From NCBI GenBank assembly GCA_963781775.1, contig CAWAHE010000016.1, forward strand, positions 1 to 64,000: a stretch of DNA of 64,000 nt, written 5' to 3'. Under the pieces are notes generated by a model. It was not told the origin of the DNA. It worked only from the letters and a program-made list of their open reading frames with translations, and made no database searches. The first letter of the stretch is position 1; the number at the start of each line of letters is the position of its first letter. The translations under genes and the position numbers were made by a program. Positions 1 to 8,662 of the stretch are shown one piece after another. This DNA comes from CAVSRC01 sp963781775. Its GTDB lineage: Bacteria > Pseudomonadota > Alphaproteobacteria > Rhizobiales > Kaistiaceae.

Positions 1-743
1 TCACGCCGGCCGGCCGCGCATTCCTCGGCAAAGCCCGCGAAGTGCTGAGTGTGATTGATGCGGGCCGTGAGATGGTGGCGGATGTCGAGGGGCTGCGAAG
101 GGGAACTCTGTCGATCGGCACCGTGCACAGCTTGCCGGCGTTTCTCGATCTGCCCTCGCTGATTTCCCGCTATCATGCCATCGCGCCTGGGATCGAGGTG
201 CGTCTTCGCCAGGGCGATTCGGCCGGCTTGATGGAGCAACTTCGCACTAGTCGGCTTGATCTCGCCTTCCTGCCTTTGCTTGAAGCGCCGGAGGACATCG
301 TCACCGGTATCATCGCTTGCGAGGATCTGGTCGCCGCCACGCCGCCCGATCATCCCTTGGCGGGACGTCGCGATGTGCCGTTGCGTGCATTGATCGAATA
401 TCCGTTCGTGGACTTCGAGGTTGGCTGGGGGACGCGCCCACTGATCGACCGAGCTTTTGGACAGGCCGGTCTCCAGCGACGGACTGATTTCGATGTTACC
501 GACCTTGAGACGATAATCGACCTGGTCGGCAAAGGCGTTGGCATTGCCCTGCTGCCTGAAACGATCGCCGAACTCAGACGTCCGGGGATTTCAGTTTGCG
601 AACTGTCGGAGCCGGCGGTGTGTTGGGAGTTGCTCGTTGCGTATCTTCGCAGCGACGGAAACGGCCCGGTGAATCGCGCCGCGCAGGCATTCCTTGACCT
701 GCTGACGTTCCACAGTCCGGATGCCGATTCATCGGCCCGGTAG
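1..743 (+). CDS. LysR-family transcriptional regulator, 5' end cut by window edge
   Basis: The reading frame is open from the first bases of the window, so the N-terminal DNA-binding domain lies outside. Frame starts at base 3 (TPAGRAFLGKAREVLSV), which matches the end of the helical linker of LysR proteins. About 230 residues of the LysR effector-binding domain follow, including 'VEGLRRGTLSIGTVHSLPAF' and the second subdomain 'LIEYPFVDFEVGWGTRP'. LysR regulators bind a small molecule here and usually control a neighbouring gene. The SDR gene begins 118 bp downstream on the same strand and is a candidate target, although LysR targets are more often divergent. The effector cannot be read from sequence. 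Confidence 0.88.
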   Translation, partial: TPAGRAFLGKAREVLSVIDAGREMVADVEGLRRGTLSIGTVHSLPAFLDLPSLISRYHAIAPGIEVRLRQGDSAGLMEQLRTSRLDLAFLPLLEAPEDIVTGIIACEDLVAATPPDHPLAGRRDVPLRALIEYPFVDFEVGWGTRPLIDRAFGQAGLQRRTDFDVTDLETIIDLVGKGVGIALLPETIAELRRPGISVCELSEPAVCWELLVAYLRSDGNGPVNRAAQAFLDLLTFHSPDADSSAR

Positions 744-861
744 ATTAGATCGATCTTCACAATCTGTTGGACGCATAAGCACGCGGTTTTGCATTGTGCC
801 GCCGCCGAGCGTGTCACCGACCGCCGGAACAAAAGTAATTTGTAGCGGCAGGAGATCGCGA

Positions 862-1593
862 ATGGCGGGAAGGCTGAAAGGCAAGGTTGCCATCATCACC
901 GGAGCTAGCGCCGGTATCGGTCAAGCCAGCGCGTGCGCGCTGGCGGGTGAGGGCGCGCGCCTCGTTCTCACCGCCCGGCGCCGCGACCGGCTGGATTCGC
1001 TCATCGAGAAGGCGCGTGCTCTTGGCGGCGACGCCGTCGCCGTCGTCGGCGATGCGCGGGATGAGAGCACCGCGATCGAGGCCACCGAGGCCGCCCGGGC
1101 ATTCGGCGCTCTCGACATTCTGATCAACAATGTCGGAGTCGGGAACTACAAGGCGCTCGTCGACACCAGCCTGGATGACTACGTCGAGATGATGGACGCA
1201 AACGTCCGCACGACCTTTCTGTTCAGCCGTCACGCCGCGCCTGTCATGATCGAGCAAGGCGGCGGCCTCATCTTGATGATCTCGTCGATGGCCGGCGTCT
1301 ATGGCTTCGCCGGTGAGGCGGTCTACTGCGCGACGAAGTTCGCGCAGGTTGGCTTCGCGCAGGGGCTGGACAAGGAGCTCCGCTCGCACGGCATCAAGGT
1401 CGGCACGATCAATCCGGGCGGCGTGAAGACCGAGTTCGCTCTTGGCAAGGGCCGCACCCAGCAGAGCGTTGCCCAGTCAGAGATGCTCGAGGCTGAGGAT
1501 GTCGCCGCCGCCGTCCTGTTCGCCTGCACGCAGCCCAAGGGCTCGCGCATCATCCAGGTGCAGATGCGCACGATGGCCGAGGCCCTCACGTAA
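862..1593 (+). CDS. SDR-family NAD(P)-dependent oxidoreductase
   Basis: A 243-residue classical short-chain dehydrogenase. The nucleotide-binding glycine motif TGASAGIG is at residues 13-20, and the catalytic serine and YxxxK are at about S142, Y155 and K159 (SSMAGVYGF...YCATK). The structural NNAG motif reads NNVG (89-92), a tolerated variant. The frame is open further upstream, but the ATG at 862 follows a GGCAGGAG ribosome site and begins directly with the canonical beta strand, so the longer start is rejected. It probably oxidises or reduces a small alcohol or sugar. The neighbouring regulator and sugar transporter suggest a carbohydrate substrate, but sequence does not fix specificity. 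Confidence 0.9.
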   Translation: MAGRLKGKVAIITGASAGIGQASACALAGEGARLVLTARRRDRLDSLIEKARALGGDAVAVVGDARDESTAIEATEAARAFGALDILINNVGVGNYKALVDTSLDDYVEMMDANVRTTFLFSRHAAPVMIEQGGGLILMISSMAGVYGFAGEAVYCATKFAQVGFAQGLDKELRSHGIKVGTINPGGVKTEFALGKGRTQQSVAQSEMLEAEDVAAAVLFACTQPKGSRIIQVQMRTMAEALT

Positions 1594-1770
1594 CGTTGCG
1601 CCGACGCTCAGACCATGGCAGGGGCCATGTGTCGAGCAGCGTTGGATGGCTGGCACATGCCTGTGCGTCTGCGTGCGGCGCGACTACGCTTGCGGCTATC
1701 CGCGCCGGCCCGTCGCGCTTTCCGAAGAATGCCAGGTGAGAGCGCTTGCTTGTTGTCCATAAAAAACAAA

Positions 1771-1799
1771 TTGAAGCCCAAACGTATTCCGGCTTTTAT
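1771..1799 (+). promoter_or_regulatory. Putative promoter of the ribose-type ABC operon
   Basis: The 303-bp gap between the SDR gene and the binding-protein gene holds no convincing gene. Its AT-rich middle contains TTGAAG (1771-1776), 17 bp, then TTTTAT (1794-1799), a plausible sigma-70 -35/-10 pair about 100 bp before the binding-protein start. An imperfect TTGT/ACAA dyad lies just upstream at about 1751-1770 and could be an operator. This is motif inspection only. Confidence 0.35.
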
Positions 1800-1896
1800 C
1801 CACAAGATACCGAGTGCCTTCCGTCGATCTCAAATGAGGATGGCCGGCTCGGTACCGTGCGACGACGAAGAACAAACCTTCAAGGGAGGGATCAGA

Positions 1897-2928
1897 ATGA
1901 CGACAGACGACAGGTCGGCGAACGATCGCCGCAGCTTTCTCAAGACCATGGCGCTTGGTTCGGCGGCTGTAGCCGGCGCGGCGAGCGGTATGTTCGGACT
2001 GCCCGGGGCGGACGGTCGTCTGCTGGGCAGCACGCAGGCGCGTGCGGAAGGCACCCGGTACAAGATGGCCTTCATCCAGTGGCAGCCGCATACCGTGCCC
2101 GCCGCGTGGTCGAAGGGTATCGAGGAGGTTCTCGCGCCACAGCAGATTGTTGACTACGAACTGCTCGATGGCCAGAACAAGGTCGAGGTCCAGGCAAGCC
2201 TGATGGAAACCCTGATCAATCAGGGCGTAGCGGTCATCTTCCTTCAGCCGATCGACTCGGTTGCCCTCGCGCCGTCGATCGCGAAAGCGAAGCGAGCTGG
2301 CATTTCGGTCATCACGCTCAATATCGACGCGACCGAGCCCCACGCCGCGCACGTCGAGATGAACCACTACTTTGGGGCAATGGATATCGCCAAGGCGATG
2401 GGCGATGCCATGGGCGGCAAGGGCAAGGTGGCGATCCTGAACGCCCCTCCCGGTATCATCATCCGCGACCAGCGCACGAACGGTTTCGTCGATGGTTTGA
2501 AGAAGCACCATCCCGACATCAAGGTCGTTGCTGATCAGGTTGCCGACTGGGACCGCAAGAAGGCGCAGGACGTTCTCAACACGATTCTCGCCGCCAACCC
2601 GGATCTCGGCGGCGCGTATGGCGTCAACGACTCGATGGCCCTTGGCGCCGTTGACGTGGCCAAGGAAAAAGGTCTGATCGGCAAACTCGTGATCTTCGGC
2701 AACGACGGCGAGGTAGCGGCCCTCGAGTCGATCGAGGCTGGCGAACTGACCGGCACGCAGTACACCGACGTGTACCAGCAGGGCCGGTTGGCGGCGGCAG
2801 CGGCGACGGTGTTGGCGACGGGCGGGGTGCAGGCAAGTGCCTTTGCCAATCAGTCTCACCTGTTGATGCCGTACGTCATTGCGACGAAGGCGAATGTAGG
2901 GACGATTCAACCCTCCCAGCGCTGGTAA
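1897..2928 (+). CDS. Sugar ABC transporter substrate-binding protein (RbsB/type I periplasmic fold), Tat-exported
   Basis: A 343-residue periplasmic binding protein of the ribose/galactose type. The first 50 residues carry a twin-arginine signal (NDRRSFLKTMALGSAAVAG) and an Ala-rich cleavage region near ARAEG, so it is probably exported folded. The mature part shows the two-lobed Peripla_BP_4 pattern (MAFIQWQPHTVP, FLQPIDSVALAPSIAKAKRAG, LGGAYGVNDSMALGA, VIFGNDGE). ATG 1897 follows the strong ribosome site AAGGGAGGGATC. It is the first gene of a four-gene importer and determines what is imported. A monosaccharide or sugar acid is likely from context; the ligand is not readable. Confidence 0.92.
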   Translation: MTTDDRSANDRRSFLKTMALGSAAVAGAASGMFGLPGADGRLLGSTQARAEGTRYKMAFIQWQPHTVPAAWSKGIEEVLAPQQIVDYELLDGQNKVEVQASLMETLINQGVAVIFLQPIDSVALAPSIAKAKRAGISVITLNIDATEPHAAHVEMNHYFGAMDIAKAMGDAMGGKGKVAILNAPPGIIIRDQRTNGFVDGLKKHHPDIKVVADQVADWDRKKAQDVLNTILAANPDLGGAYGVNDSMALGAVDVAKEKGLIGKLVIFGNDGEVAALESIEAGELTGTQYTDVYQQGRLAAAAATVLATGGVQASAFANQSHLLMPYVIATKANVGTIQPSQRW

Positions 2929-2943
2929 ACCGCGCAGCGCGCC

Positions 2944-2970
2944 TGGGCCGCGGCATATTGCGCCGCGGCC
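2944..2970 (+). promoter_or_regulatory. Intercistronic stem-loop between binding protein and permease
   Basis: A perfect 10-bp inverted repeat (GGGCCGCGGC and GCCGCGGCCC) closes a 7-nt loop. It begins 16 nt after the binding-protein stop, with no T-run behind it. This position is typical of structures that protect upstream mRNA or attenuate downstream mRNA, so that the binding protein is made in excess over membrane subunits. The fold is visible; the role is inferred. Confidence 0.65.
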
Positions 2971-2996
2971 CTGTTCTCGGGCATCTCAGTGACGTG

Positions 2997-4016
2997 ATGA
3001 TCCGTCCCGCTTCGGCTGCCCTGATCCTGTTTTTTGTCGCGACGTTCGCGTTCTTCAGCGTGAGCGCGCCCCGTTTCGCTACCGCTACCAACATCGAGAA
3101 CCTGATGTCGGGTTTCTCGTTTGTCGCCATCCTCGCGATGGGCCAGGCGTTCCCGATTCTGGTGCGGGGCATAGATCTGTCGATCGGCGCTATCGTCGGG
3201 CTGGTTGGGATGGTCGTTTTCGACCTGACGCTGATATTTCACGTCCCGGGCTATCTGATCCTGCCGGCGGCGCTTGTTGCCGGCGCTCTCGCGGGAGCGC
3301 TGAACGGCGTCCTGATTGTCTTCCTGAGACTTCAACCATTCATCGCGACGCTCGCGACGCTTGCCGCGTATCGCGGCCTGACCTACTCGATTTCCGGACG
3401 GCAACTGGTGCCGGGCCTGAGCACGACGGCGATCAAAGATTCCTGGATCGTTAGGATCGAGACCTATTTTGACGTCGGTGGCCAGCTCGGCATTGCGAAG
3501 GTGACGGCGATTCCGTGGTTTCCGCTCTCCTTCTTCATCATGCTGGCCGTGTTCGCGGTTCTGCAAACAGTGTTGCTGAGGACACGCTTCGGCCGGGACG
3601 TCTATGCGGTTGGCGGCAACTACGAGGCCGCCAGGCTCGCCGGTATCGCGGTGCGCGGGATCACAATCGTGGCCTACGCCATTGCCGGCTTCTGTGCCGC
3701 CATCACGGCGCTCATCATGGTAGCCCGCTTCACCACGTCGACCGAGGCACTCGGCACCGGAATGGAGCTCACTGCGATCGCCGCCGCCGTCATCGGTGGC
3801 GTCAGCTTGGCCGGCGGCATCGGCTCGATGTTCGGTCCGACCATCGGGGCCTTCCTGCTGGGCGTCGTACTGCTTGGGCTGACGCTCGAGGGTGTGCCGC
3901 AATTCGTGCAGCAGATTATCACGGGAGCCATCCTTCTCGCCGCGGTTGGCTACGACAGGCTTCTGCTACTGCGGCGCGAACAACGGCGCAATACCATCCT
4001 CGCTGAGGCAGGTTGA
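2997..4016 (+). CDS. Sugar ABC transporter permease (RbsC-like)
   Basis: A 339-residue polytopic inner-membrane protein of the ribose-transport permease family. It has about 8-10 hydrophobic helices and the family-typical stretches 'LVRGIDLSIGAIVGL', 'YAVGGNYEAARLAGI' and 'VIGGVSLAGGIGSMFGP'. It forms the sugar pore with the second permease downstream. ATG 2997 is preferred; a TTG start at 2958 is possible in frame but lies inside the stem-loop. The gene ends TGA immediately before the ATG of the ATPase (no spacer), indicating translational coupling. Confidence 0.9.
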   Translation: MIRPASAALILFFVATFAFFSVSAPRFATATNIENLMSGFSFVAILAMGQAFPILVRGIDLSIGAIVGLVGMVVFDLTLIFHVPGYLILPAALVAGALAGALNGVLIVFLRLQPFIATLATLAAYRGLTYSISGRQLVPGLSTTAIKDSWIVRIETYFDVGGQLGIAKVTAIPWFPLSFFIMLAVFAVLQTVLLRTRFGRDVYAVGGNYEAARLAGIAVRGITIVAYAIAGFCAAITALIMVARFTTSTEALGTGMELTAIAAAVIGGVSLAGGIGSMFGPTIGAFLLGVVLLGLTLEGVPQFVQQIITGAILLAAVGYDRLLLLRREQRRNTILAEAG

Positions 4017-5531
4017 ATGGCCGAGGCCCCAATCCTGCGCGCCTCAGGGCTGACGAAGATCTACGGCAATCTGGTCGCGCTCGACGACGCCAACTTTGCG
4101 GTCAACGCCGGCGAGGTTCGGGCGTTGATCGGCTCCAACGGCGCGGGCAAGTCGACGCTGATCAAGATATTGACCGGCGCCATCGCGCCGACACAAGGTA
4201 CCGTCGAGATCGCTGGGCAGGTCGCCCCGCCAGGTGAACCCAAGGAGATGATCCGGCGGGGAGTCGCCTGCATCTATCAGCATTCCAACCTGGCGCCGGC
4301 GATGACGGTGCTCGATAATATCTTTCTCGGGCGTCAACCAACCGGTCGTTTCGGCTTCGTCGACACGAAACGGCAAAGCCGCGATGCACGCGATCTGCTC
4401 GACCGCCACGGGATCGATCTCGACCTTGGCGCTGTCGTTGGCCGAATGCGGCCCGTAAAGCAAAAGGAAGTCGAGATCATGAAGGCACTCGCGCTCGACG
4501 CGCGCGTGATCCTGATGGATGAACCGACGGGCTGGCTGGCCAGCTCCGAGGTCGCCAAGCTTCACGACACTGTGCGCGCCCTCAAGCGACGCGGCGTGGG
4601 GATCGTCTATATCAGTCACGTTCTCGACGAAATCTTCGCCGTCTGCGACACGGTTACGATCATGCGCGACGGTCGAATGATCGCTGAAAGCTCTGTGGCA
4701 GACACCGATCGACCGCGATTGGTGCACCTCATGGTTGGTGAGAAGCTTGCGCGCGAATCGGCCGAGGCTGCTCATCACCAACGTCAACCGCGAGGCACGG
4801 GGGAGGTTCGGCTCAGGGCCGTGAACCTCACAAAGCGCGGCGTCTTCCGCGACATCACCTTCGATCTCCATGCCGGCGAGATCCTTTGCATCACCGGACT
4901 GATCGGATCGAAGCGCACGGAGCTACTGCGGGTGCTGTTTGGCGCTGACAAGTTCGACAGTGGTGCGGTGGAGGTGGAAGGGCGGCCGGTGTTGACCCAC
5001 TCTCCGTCACGATCCATCGCTCGCGGTATCGGTTTCGTTCCGGAAGATCGGCATGGCGAGGGCCTAATGCTCGACATGACGGTGACGGAAAACATCGCAA
5101 TGGCGACGCTTCGCCAATTCCGCCGGAGTTTTCTGCTTGACCGGAGCGCGATGGTCGAAGCCGCGCAGCAGATGATTGCGAGGCTCTCGATTCAGCCACC
5201 CAATGGCGCCGGAGCTGTGAAGCTGCTGTCCGGTGGCAACCAGCAGAAGGTGCTCTTGGGCAAGTGGCTCAATCGCCGGCCACGCATCCTCATCCTCGAT
5301 GAGCCGACCGTCGGCGTCGACGTCGGAGCGAAGGCCGAAATCTATGCAATTCTCCGGCGAGAGCGGGATCTCGGCGCGGCAGTGCTGGTCGTCTCTTCCG
5401 ACCTGGAGGAGGTGATGACCGTCGCCGATCGCATTGGTGTCATGGTGGCGGGGCGCCTTACCGCCATCCATGACGCGGACGCCGTCACGATGGTTGATGT
5501 CGTTCGGGAAATCGGAGCGGCGCCGGCATGA
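4017..5531 (+). CDS. Sugar ABC transporter ATP-binding protein, two fused ABC domains (RbsA/MglA-like)
   Basis: A 504-residue cytoplasmic energy subunit. Domain 1 has a normal Walker A (GSNGAGKST, about 39-47), Walker B (ILMDEPTGW, about 165) and H-loop (YISHVLDE), but its signature is degenerate (GRMRPVKQKEVEIMKALAL, about 140). Domain 2 has the Walker A variant usual for this family (GLIGSKRTE, about 294) and a good signature (LSGGNQQK, about 403). Only composite nucleotide sites with one good motif set would hydrolyse ATP efficiently, as is known for this family. It overlaps the next permease by 4 bp. Confidence 0.93.
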   Translation: MAEAPILRASGLTKIYGNLVALDDANFAVNAGEVRALIGSNGAGKSTLIKILTGAIAPTQGTVEIAGQVAPPGEPKEMIRRGVACIYQHSNLAPAMTVLDNIFLGRQPTGRFGFVDTKRQSRDARDLLDRHGIDLDLGAVVGRMRPVKQKEVEIMKALALDARVILMDEPTGWLASSEVAKLHDTVRALKRRGVGIVYISHVLDEIFAVCDTVTIMRDGRMIAESSVADTDRPRLVHLMVGEKLARESAEAAHHQRQPRGTGEVRLRAVNLTKRGVFRDITFDLHAGEILCITGLIGSKRTELLRVLFGADKFDSGAVEVEGRPVLTHSPSRSIARGIGFVPEDRHGEGLMLDMTVTENIAMATLRQFRRSFLLDRSAMVEAAQQMIARLSIQPPNGAGAVKLLSGGNQQKVLLGKWLNRRPRILILDEPTVGVDVGAKAEIYAILRRERDLGAAVLVVSSDLEEVMTVADRIGVMVAGRLTAIHDADAVTMVDVVREIGAAPA

Positions 5532-6484
5532 TTGCACGTGCATCGCCGATCATGTCCGGCATCGCGCGGCATACGGCAACCAACGCCTTGCCGATCGCGA
5601 TCATCGTGATCGCGATCGCTTTCGCATTGGCCGAGCCTGCCTTCCTGAACCCCGACAATCTGGTTGGCATCGTGCGTCAAGTGGCCCTGACAGGCATCAT
5701 GGCCACGTGCATGACATTCGTGATCATGACGGGCGGCGTGGACCTGTCGGTCGGCCCAGTGCTCGCGATCGCTGGGCTCGTTTCTTACTACTGCCTCGAG
5801 GCCGGTCTGCCGCTGGTCCTGGTCATTCTCGCCGGCCTGTCGGTGGGTGTTCTGATTGGCATGGCAAACGGGTTGATCATTGCGTACATGCAGTTGCCGC
5901 CCATTATCGTTACGCTCGCGACGCTCAGTATCGTTCGCGGTTCGGCTCTCATCCTCGGCGGTCCCGAGCAGCACCTGATCCGAAACGAACCGGAATACTC
6001 GTTCATCGGCAGCGGAAGTCTCTTCGGCCTTCCGCTGTCGATCTATATTTTCGCGTTCGTGTCGGTGCTGATGATTCTTGTCCAGCGGCACACGCCATTG
6101 GGGCTGCTGGTTGCCGCCATCGGCGACAATGAGCGCGCGGCGCAACTCAGCGGCCATCGAATACGCATCACGGAAACGACCGTCTACGCGATCTCCGGTC
6201 TCGGGGCGGCGATCGCTGGCATCGTGCAGTCTTCACAGGTACACACCGCATTGGCGACATACGGGCCGTTTGGCACCGAACTGGATGTCATCGCGGCCGT
6301 CGTGCTGGGCGGCACCAGCATCATGGGCGGCAACGGGTCGGTCGCCCGCACGCTGCTCGGCGTATTCTTCCTCGGCGTCGTCAACAACGGCATGAATATC
6401 CTCAACGTGCCGATCGACATTCAACTCATCGCGAAGGGGGCCATTATCGTTGCCGCACTGGCCCTGGCTGCGCGTCGCTCCTAG
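5528..6484 (+). CDS. Sugar ABC transporter permease, second subunit
   Basis: A 318-residue membrane protein paralogous to the first permease. It shares 'TFVIMTGGVDLSVGPVLAIAGL', 'ATLSIVRGSALI' and 'VVLGGTSIMGGNGSVARTLLGV'. Its start overlaps the ATPase stop (ATGA). Two different permeases around one double ATPase imply a heterodimeric membrane pore. It is the last gene of the operon; no clear terminator follows. Confidence 0.9.
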   Translation: MIARASPIMSGIARHTATNALPIAIIVIAIAFALAEPAFLNPDNLVGIVRQVALTGIMATCMTFVIMTGGVDLSVGPVLAIAGLVSYYCLEAGLPLVLVILAGLSVGVLIGMANGLIIAYMQLPPIIVTLATLSIVRGSALILGGPEQHLIRNEPEYSFIGSGSLFGLPLSIYIFAFVSVLMILVQRHTPLGLLVAAIGDNERAAQLSGHRIRITETTVYAISGLGAAIAGIVQSSQVHTALATYGPFGTELDVIAAVVLGGTSIMGGNGSVARTLLGVFFLGVVNNGMNILNVPIDIQLIAKGAIIVAALALAARRS

Positions 6485-6859
6485 CGCTGGCCGCGGGGGT
6501 GGCGCGGGACCGGCATTCATCGACGTAGCCGCACAACGGTCTGTCGGTCGACAGCACACTCCAGAGATCGCATTTCTGTAAGGCGAAACCGAACGCTGCA
6601 GCTGCCTTTTGTTCCCGGTTCCGGGCGTTTTGACTCCCTGTTTGGGTTCTTCCGTTCCCTGATCAGCAGGGCAGGGAATTTGCTGCCGAAGCTGTTGAAG
6701 ACAGAAGTCGTTTCCGCGATGCTCGGAAGCCAAAATGGGGCGAAATCAGCCAAGTTCCCATTAGATACCCTGTTATCAGGGAAGTCCCTATACTGAGACG
6801 AGTTCGCAGCTGACTACGCCCTCCGCCAACCACGTTGACCAGGCAAGATACGGCCAGAG
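6485..6859. other. Gene-poor, lower-GC gap after the first ABC operon
   Basis: No credible gene is visible. Base composition is lower in GC than the flanks around 6580-6800. There is a 7-bp inverted repeat TTCCCTG/CAGGGAA at 6655-6661 and 6672-6678, and a shorter CCCTG/CAGGG repeat near 6770. Minus-strand translation (about 6560-6690) resembles, from memory, spurious peptides often seen in alphaproteobacterial intergenic repeats near integration sites. Together with the adjacent gene remnant this looks like an old rearrangement junction. Confidence 0.4.
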
Positions 6860-6990
6860 CTAGTCCTCCGGGAGAAACGCCGAGTTGAAGAGGACTTCCT
6901 GGAGATGGCCGTCCGGATCCTGGAAATACCCGGAATAGCCACCCCAAAAGGTCTTGTGAGCCGGCTCCACCACATGGACGCCGGCCCTCC
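6860..6990 (-). pseudogene. C-terminal remnant of a VOC/glyoxalase-family protein
   Basis: About 40 codons read AGVHVVEPAHKTFWGGYSG, then YFQDPDGHLQEVLFN, ending at a stop at 6860. Aromatic-WGGYSG followed by DPDGHxxEV is the C-terminal signature of vicinal-oxygen-chelate proteins, in which the final Glu is a metal ligand. The usual N-terminal 80-90 residues are absent: upstream sequence in this frame has no homology pattern and runs into the next gene. It is most likely a truncated leftover of a rearrangement. Confidence 0.6.
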
Positions 6991-7032
6991 CCGGCACAGG
7001 GATCGCAGCGCGTGGCGGAAATGGAGCATGTG

Positions 7033-7980
7033 ATGGACCGTGGTGAATTTCGGACGGTCGCGATCGTGGGCGCTGGCCTCGTCGGCTCGGCATGGACGAT
7101 CATCTTTTCGCTTGCCGGCCTGACGGTGCGCGTATTCGACGGCGACGCCGACAAGCGTCGTAAAGTGCTCGACCATGTGCGCGCCAACCTGGCCGACATG
7201 GAAGCCATCGGGCTTGCCGCGGATAGCTCGGCAGCGCTCGCGCGCGTGACGGTCTGCGACACGCTCGCCGAAGCGGTCGGCGCGGCCGACTACATCCAGG
7301 AATCGGTGTTCGAGACAATCGACGTCAAGACGGCAATTGCCAACGAGATCGGCGCCGCGATGCGCGGCGATGCCATTGCCGGCAGCTCGAGTTCGGGCAT
7401 TCCCGCCTCGGCTTTCACGGCGGACGCGCCGAACCGCAATCGCTTCCTGATCGCCCATCCGGTCAACCCCCCGCACCTGGTGCCGGTCGTCGAACTGGTG
7501 CCTGCGCCATGGACGGATGCCGACGTGGTGCCAGCGGCGCGCGCGCTGATGCACAGGATCGGGCAATCGCCGGTGTCGGTGACGCGCGAGATCGAAGGCT
7601 TTGTGCTCAATCGGCTTCAGGGCGCCCTGCTCAACGAGGCGTTCGCCCTCTACGAGGAAGGCTACGCGACGGCGGCCGATATCGACGCGACGATCTCACA
7701 AGGGCTCGGCCTGCGCTGGGCGTTCATGGGACCGTTCGAAACGATCGACCTGAACGCGCCCGGCGGCATCGACGACTATGCCGGCCGCCTCAGCGGCCTC
7801 TACGCGAACGTCGCACGTTCGCGCGCCAATCCGAAGCCATGGTCGGACGCGCTGGTGCGCAAGATCACCGCCGAGCGGCGGGCGGCGTTGCCGGCCGACC
7901 AGCTCGCCGCGCGGCGCGACTGGCGCGACCGCCGCCTGATGGCCTTGGTGGCGCACCTCCGCAAGGCCCGAGACGCCTGA
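7033..7980 (+). CDS. 3-hydroxyacyl-CoA dehydrogenase-family / L-gulonate 3-dehydrogenase-like oxidoreductase
   Basis: A 315-residue NAD-dependent dehydrogenase. The Rossmann motif GAGLVGSAW lies near the N-terminus. SSSSGIP and AHPVNPPHLVPVVELVPAPWT carry the catalytic His environment typical of the lambda-crystallin/L-gulonate 3-dehydrogenase branch, and an all-helical C-domain follows. ATG 7033 is chosen because GGAG lies 6 nt upstream; GTG 7012 and ATG 7021 are in-frame alternatives. It faces otnC/otnK, so a plausible substrate is a short aldonate oxidised at C3. That role is inference; the family also includes carnitine and hydroxyacyl-CoA dehydrogenases. Confidence 0.88.
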   Translation: MDRGEFRTVAIVGAGLVGSAWTIIFSLAGLTVRVFDGDADKRRKVLDHVRANLADMEAIGLAADSSAALARVTVCDTLAEAVGAADYIQESVFETIDVKTAIANEIGAAMRGDAIAGSSSSGIPASAFTADAPNRNRFLIAHPVNPPHLVPVVELVPAPWTDADVVPAARALMHRIGQSPVSVTREIEGFVLNRLQGALLNEAFALYEEGYATAADIDATISQGLGLRWAFMGPFETIDLNAPGGIDDYAGRLSGLYANVARSRANPKPWSDALVRKITAERRAALPADQLAARRDWRDRRLMALVAHLRKARDA

Positions 7981-8014
7981 GCCGGCGGCGGCCGCTATTT
8001 GGTCTGCCGGCTCA
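7978..8014. terminator. Inverted repeat containing both convergent stop codons
   Basis: TGAGCCGGC (7978-7986) pairs perfectly with GCCGGCTCA (8006-8014). The first arm begins with the TGA of the dehydrogenase; the second ends with the TCA complement of the otnC stop. A GC-rich palindrome (GCGGCCGC) sits inside the 19-nt loop. There is no T-run on either side, so it is a weak or factor-assisted bidirectional terminator at best. Confidence 0.45.
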
Positions 8015-8662
8015 GTCCCACTCGACCTCGAAATGATCGACGACATCGCGGATCTGCGCCTCGGTGAGCATATTCGGCTTCATGCCGCGGGTGATCAGGG
8101 CGAGCCTCGCGGTCTCCTCCAACTCTTCCATCGCGTAAACGGCGGCCTCGAGATCTTTCGCCGCCACCACCGGCCCGTGATTGGCGAGCAGCACAGCCGA
8201 CCGCTTGCCGGCGAGCCCGCGGACGGCCGCGCCCATCGCCGCATCGCCCGGCCGAAAATAAGGCAGCAGCTTCACCTTGCCGAGACGCATGATCGAATAG
8301 GCGGTGAGCGGCGGCAGGACACTTTCGGGATCGACATCGGGCAGCATCGACAAGGCCACCGAGTGGGTCGAGTGCAGGTGGACCACCGCGCCTGCCCTGG
8401 CGCCGCGCGTCTCGTAGAACGCCGTGTGCAGCGCCATTTCCTTGGTCGGCTGATCGCCACCCGTCAGCCGCCCGGCCGCATCGAACCGGCTGAGCCTCGC
8501 CGGATCGAGCGCGCCGAAGGACGAACCGGTGGGCGTCACCAGCAGGCCGCCATCGGCCGTCCGCGCCGAGATGTTGCCGGACGCGCCGGCGGTCAGACCG
8601 CGGTCGAAGATCGATTTGGCGAAGCGGCAGATGGCTTCGCGGAGAACGGCGTCGTTGCTCAT
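8012..8662 (-). CDS. otnC: Class II aldolase/adducin-family protein, probable 3-oxo-tetronate 4-phosphate decarboxylase
   Basis: A 216-residue zinc-dependent class II aldolase. The phosphate-binding ASGNIS and TPTGSSFG segments, a catalytic Glu in KEMALHTAFYE (about E75) and metal His residues in VVHLHSTHS (about H95/H97), plus a later NHGPV, all fit the fuculose-phosphate aldolase fold. In the known tetronate pathway OtnC converts 3-oxo-tetronate 4-phosphate to dihydroxyacetone phosphate and CO2. The gene overlaps the OtnK-type kinase gene by 4 bp (ATGA), a strong functional link. Specificity among tetronates or larger aldonates remains open. Confidence 0.85.
   Translation of the reverse strand: MSNDAVLREAICRFAKSIFDRGLTAGASGNISARTADGGLLVTPTGSSFGALDPARLSRFDAAGRLTGGDQPTKEMALHTAFYETRGARAGAVVHLHSTHSVALSMLPDVDPESVLPPLTAYSIMRLGKVKLLPYFRPGDAAMGAAVRGLAGKRSAVLLANHGPVVAAKDLEAAVYAMEELEETARLALITRGMKPNMLTEAQIRDVVDHFEVEWD

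Noticed and set aside
1636..1665. Sigma-54-like TGGCAC with a GC element after the SDR gene
   Set aside because: The -12 element reads TGTGC rather than TTGC and no enhancer-binding protein is encoded nearby; probably chance.
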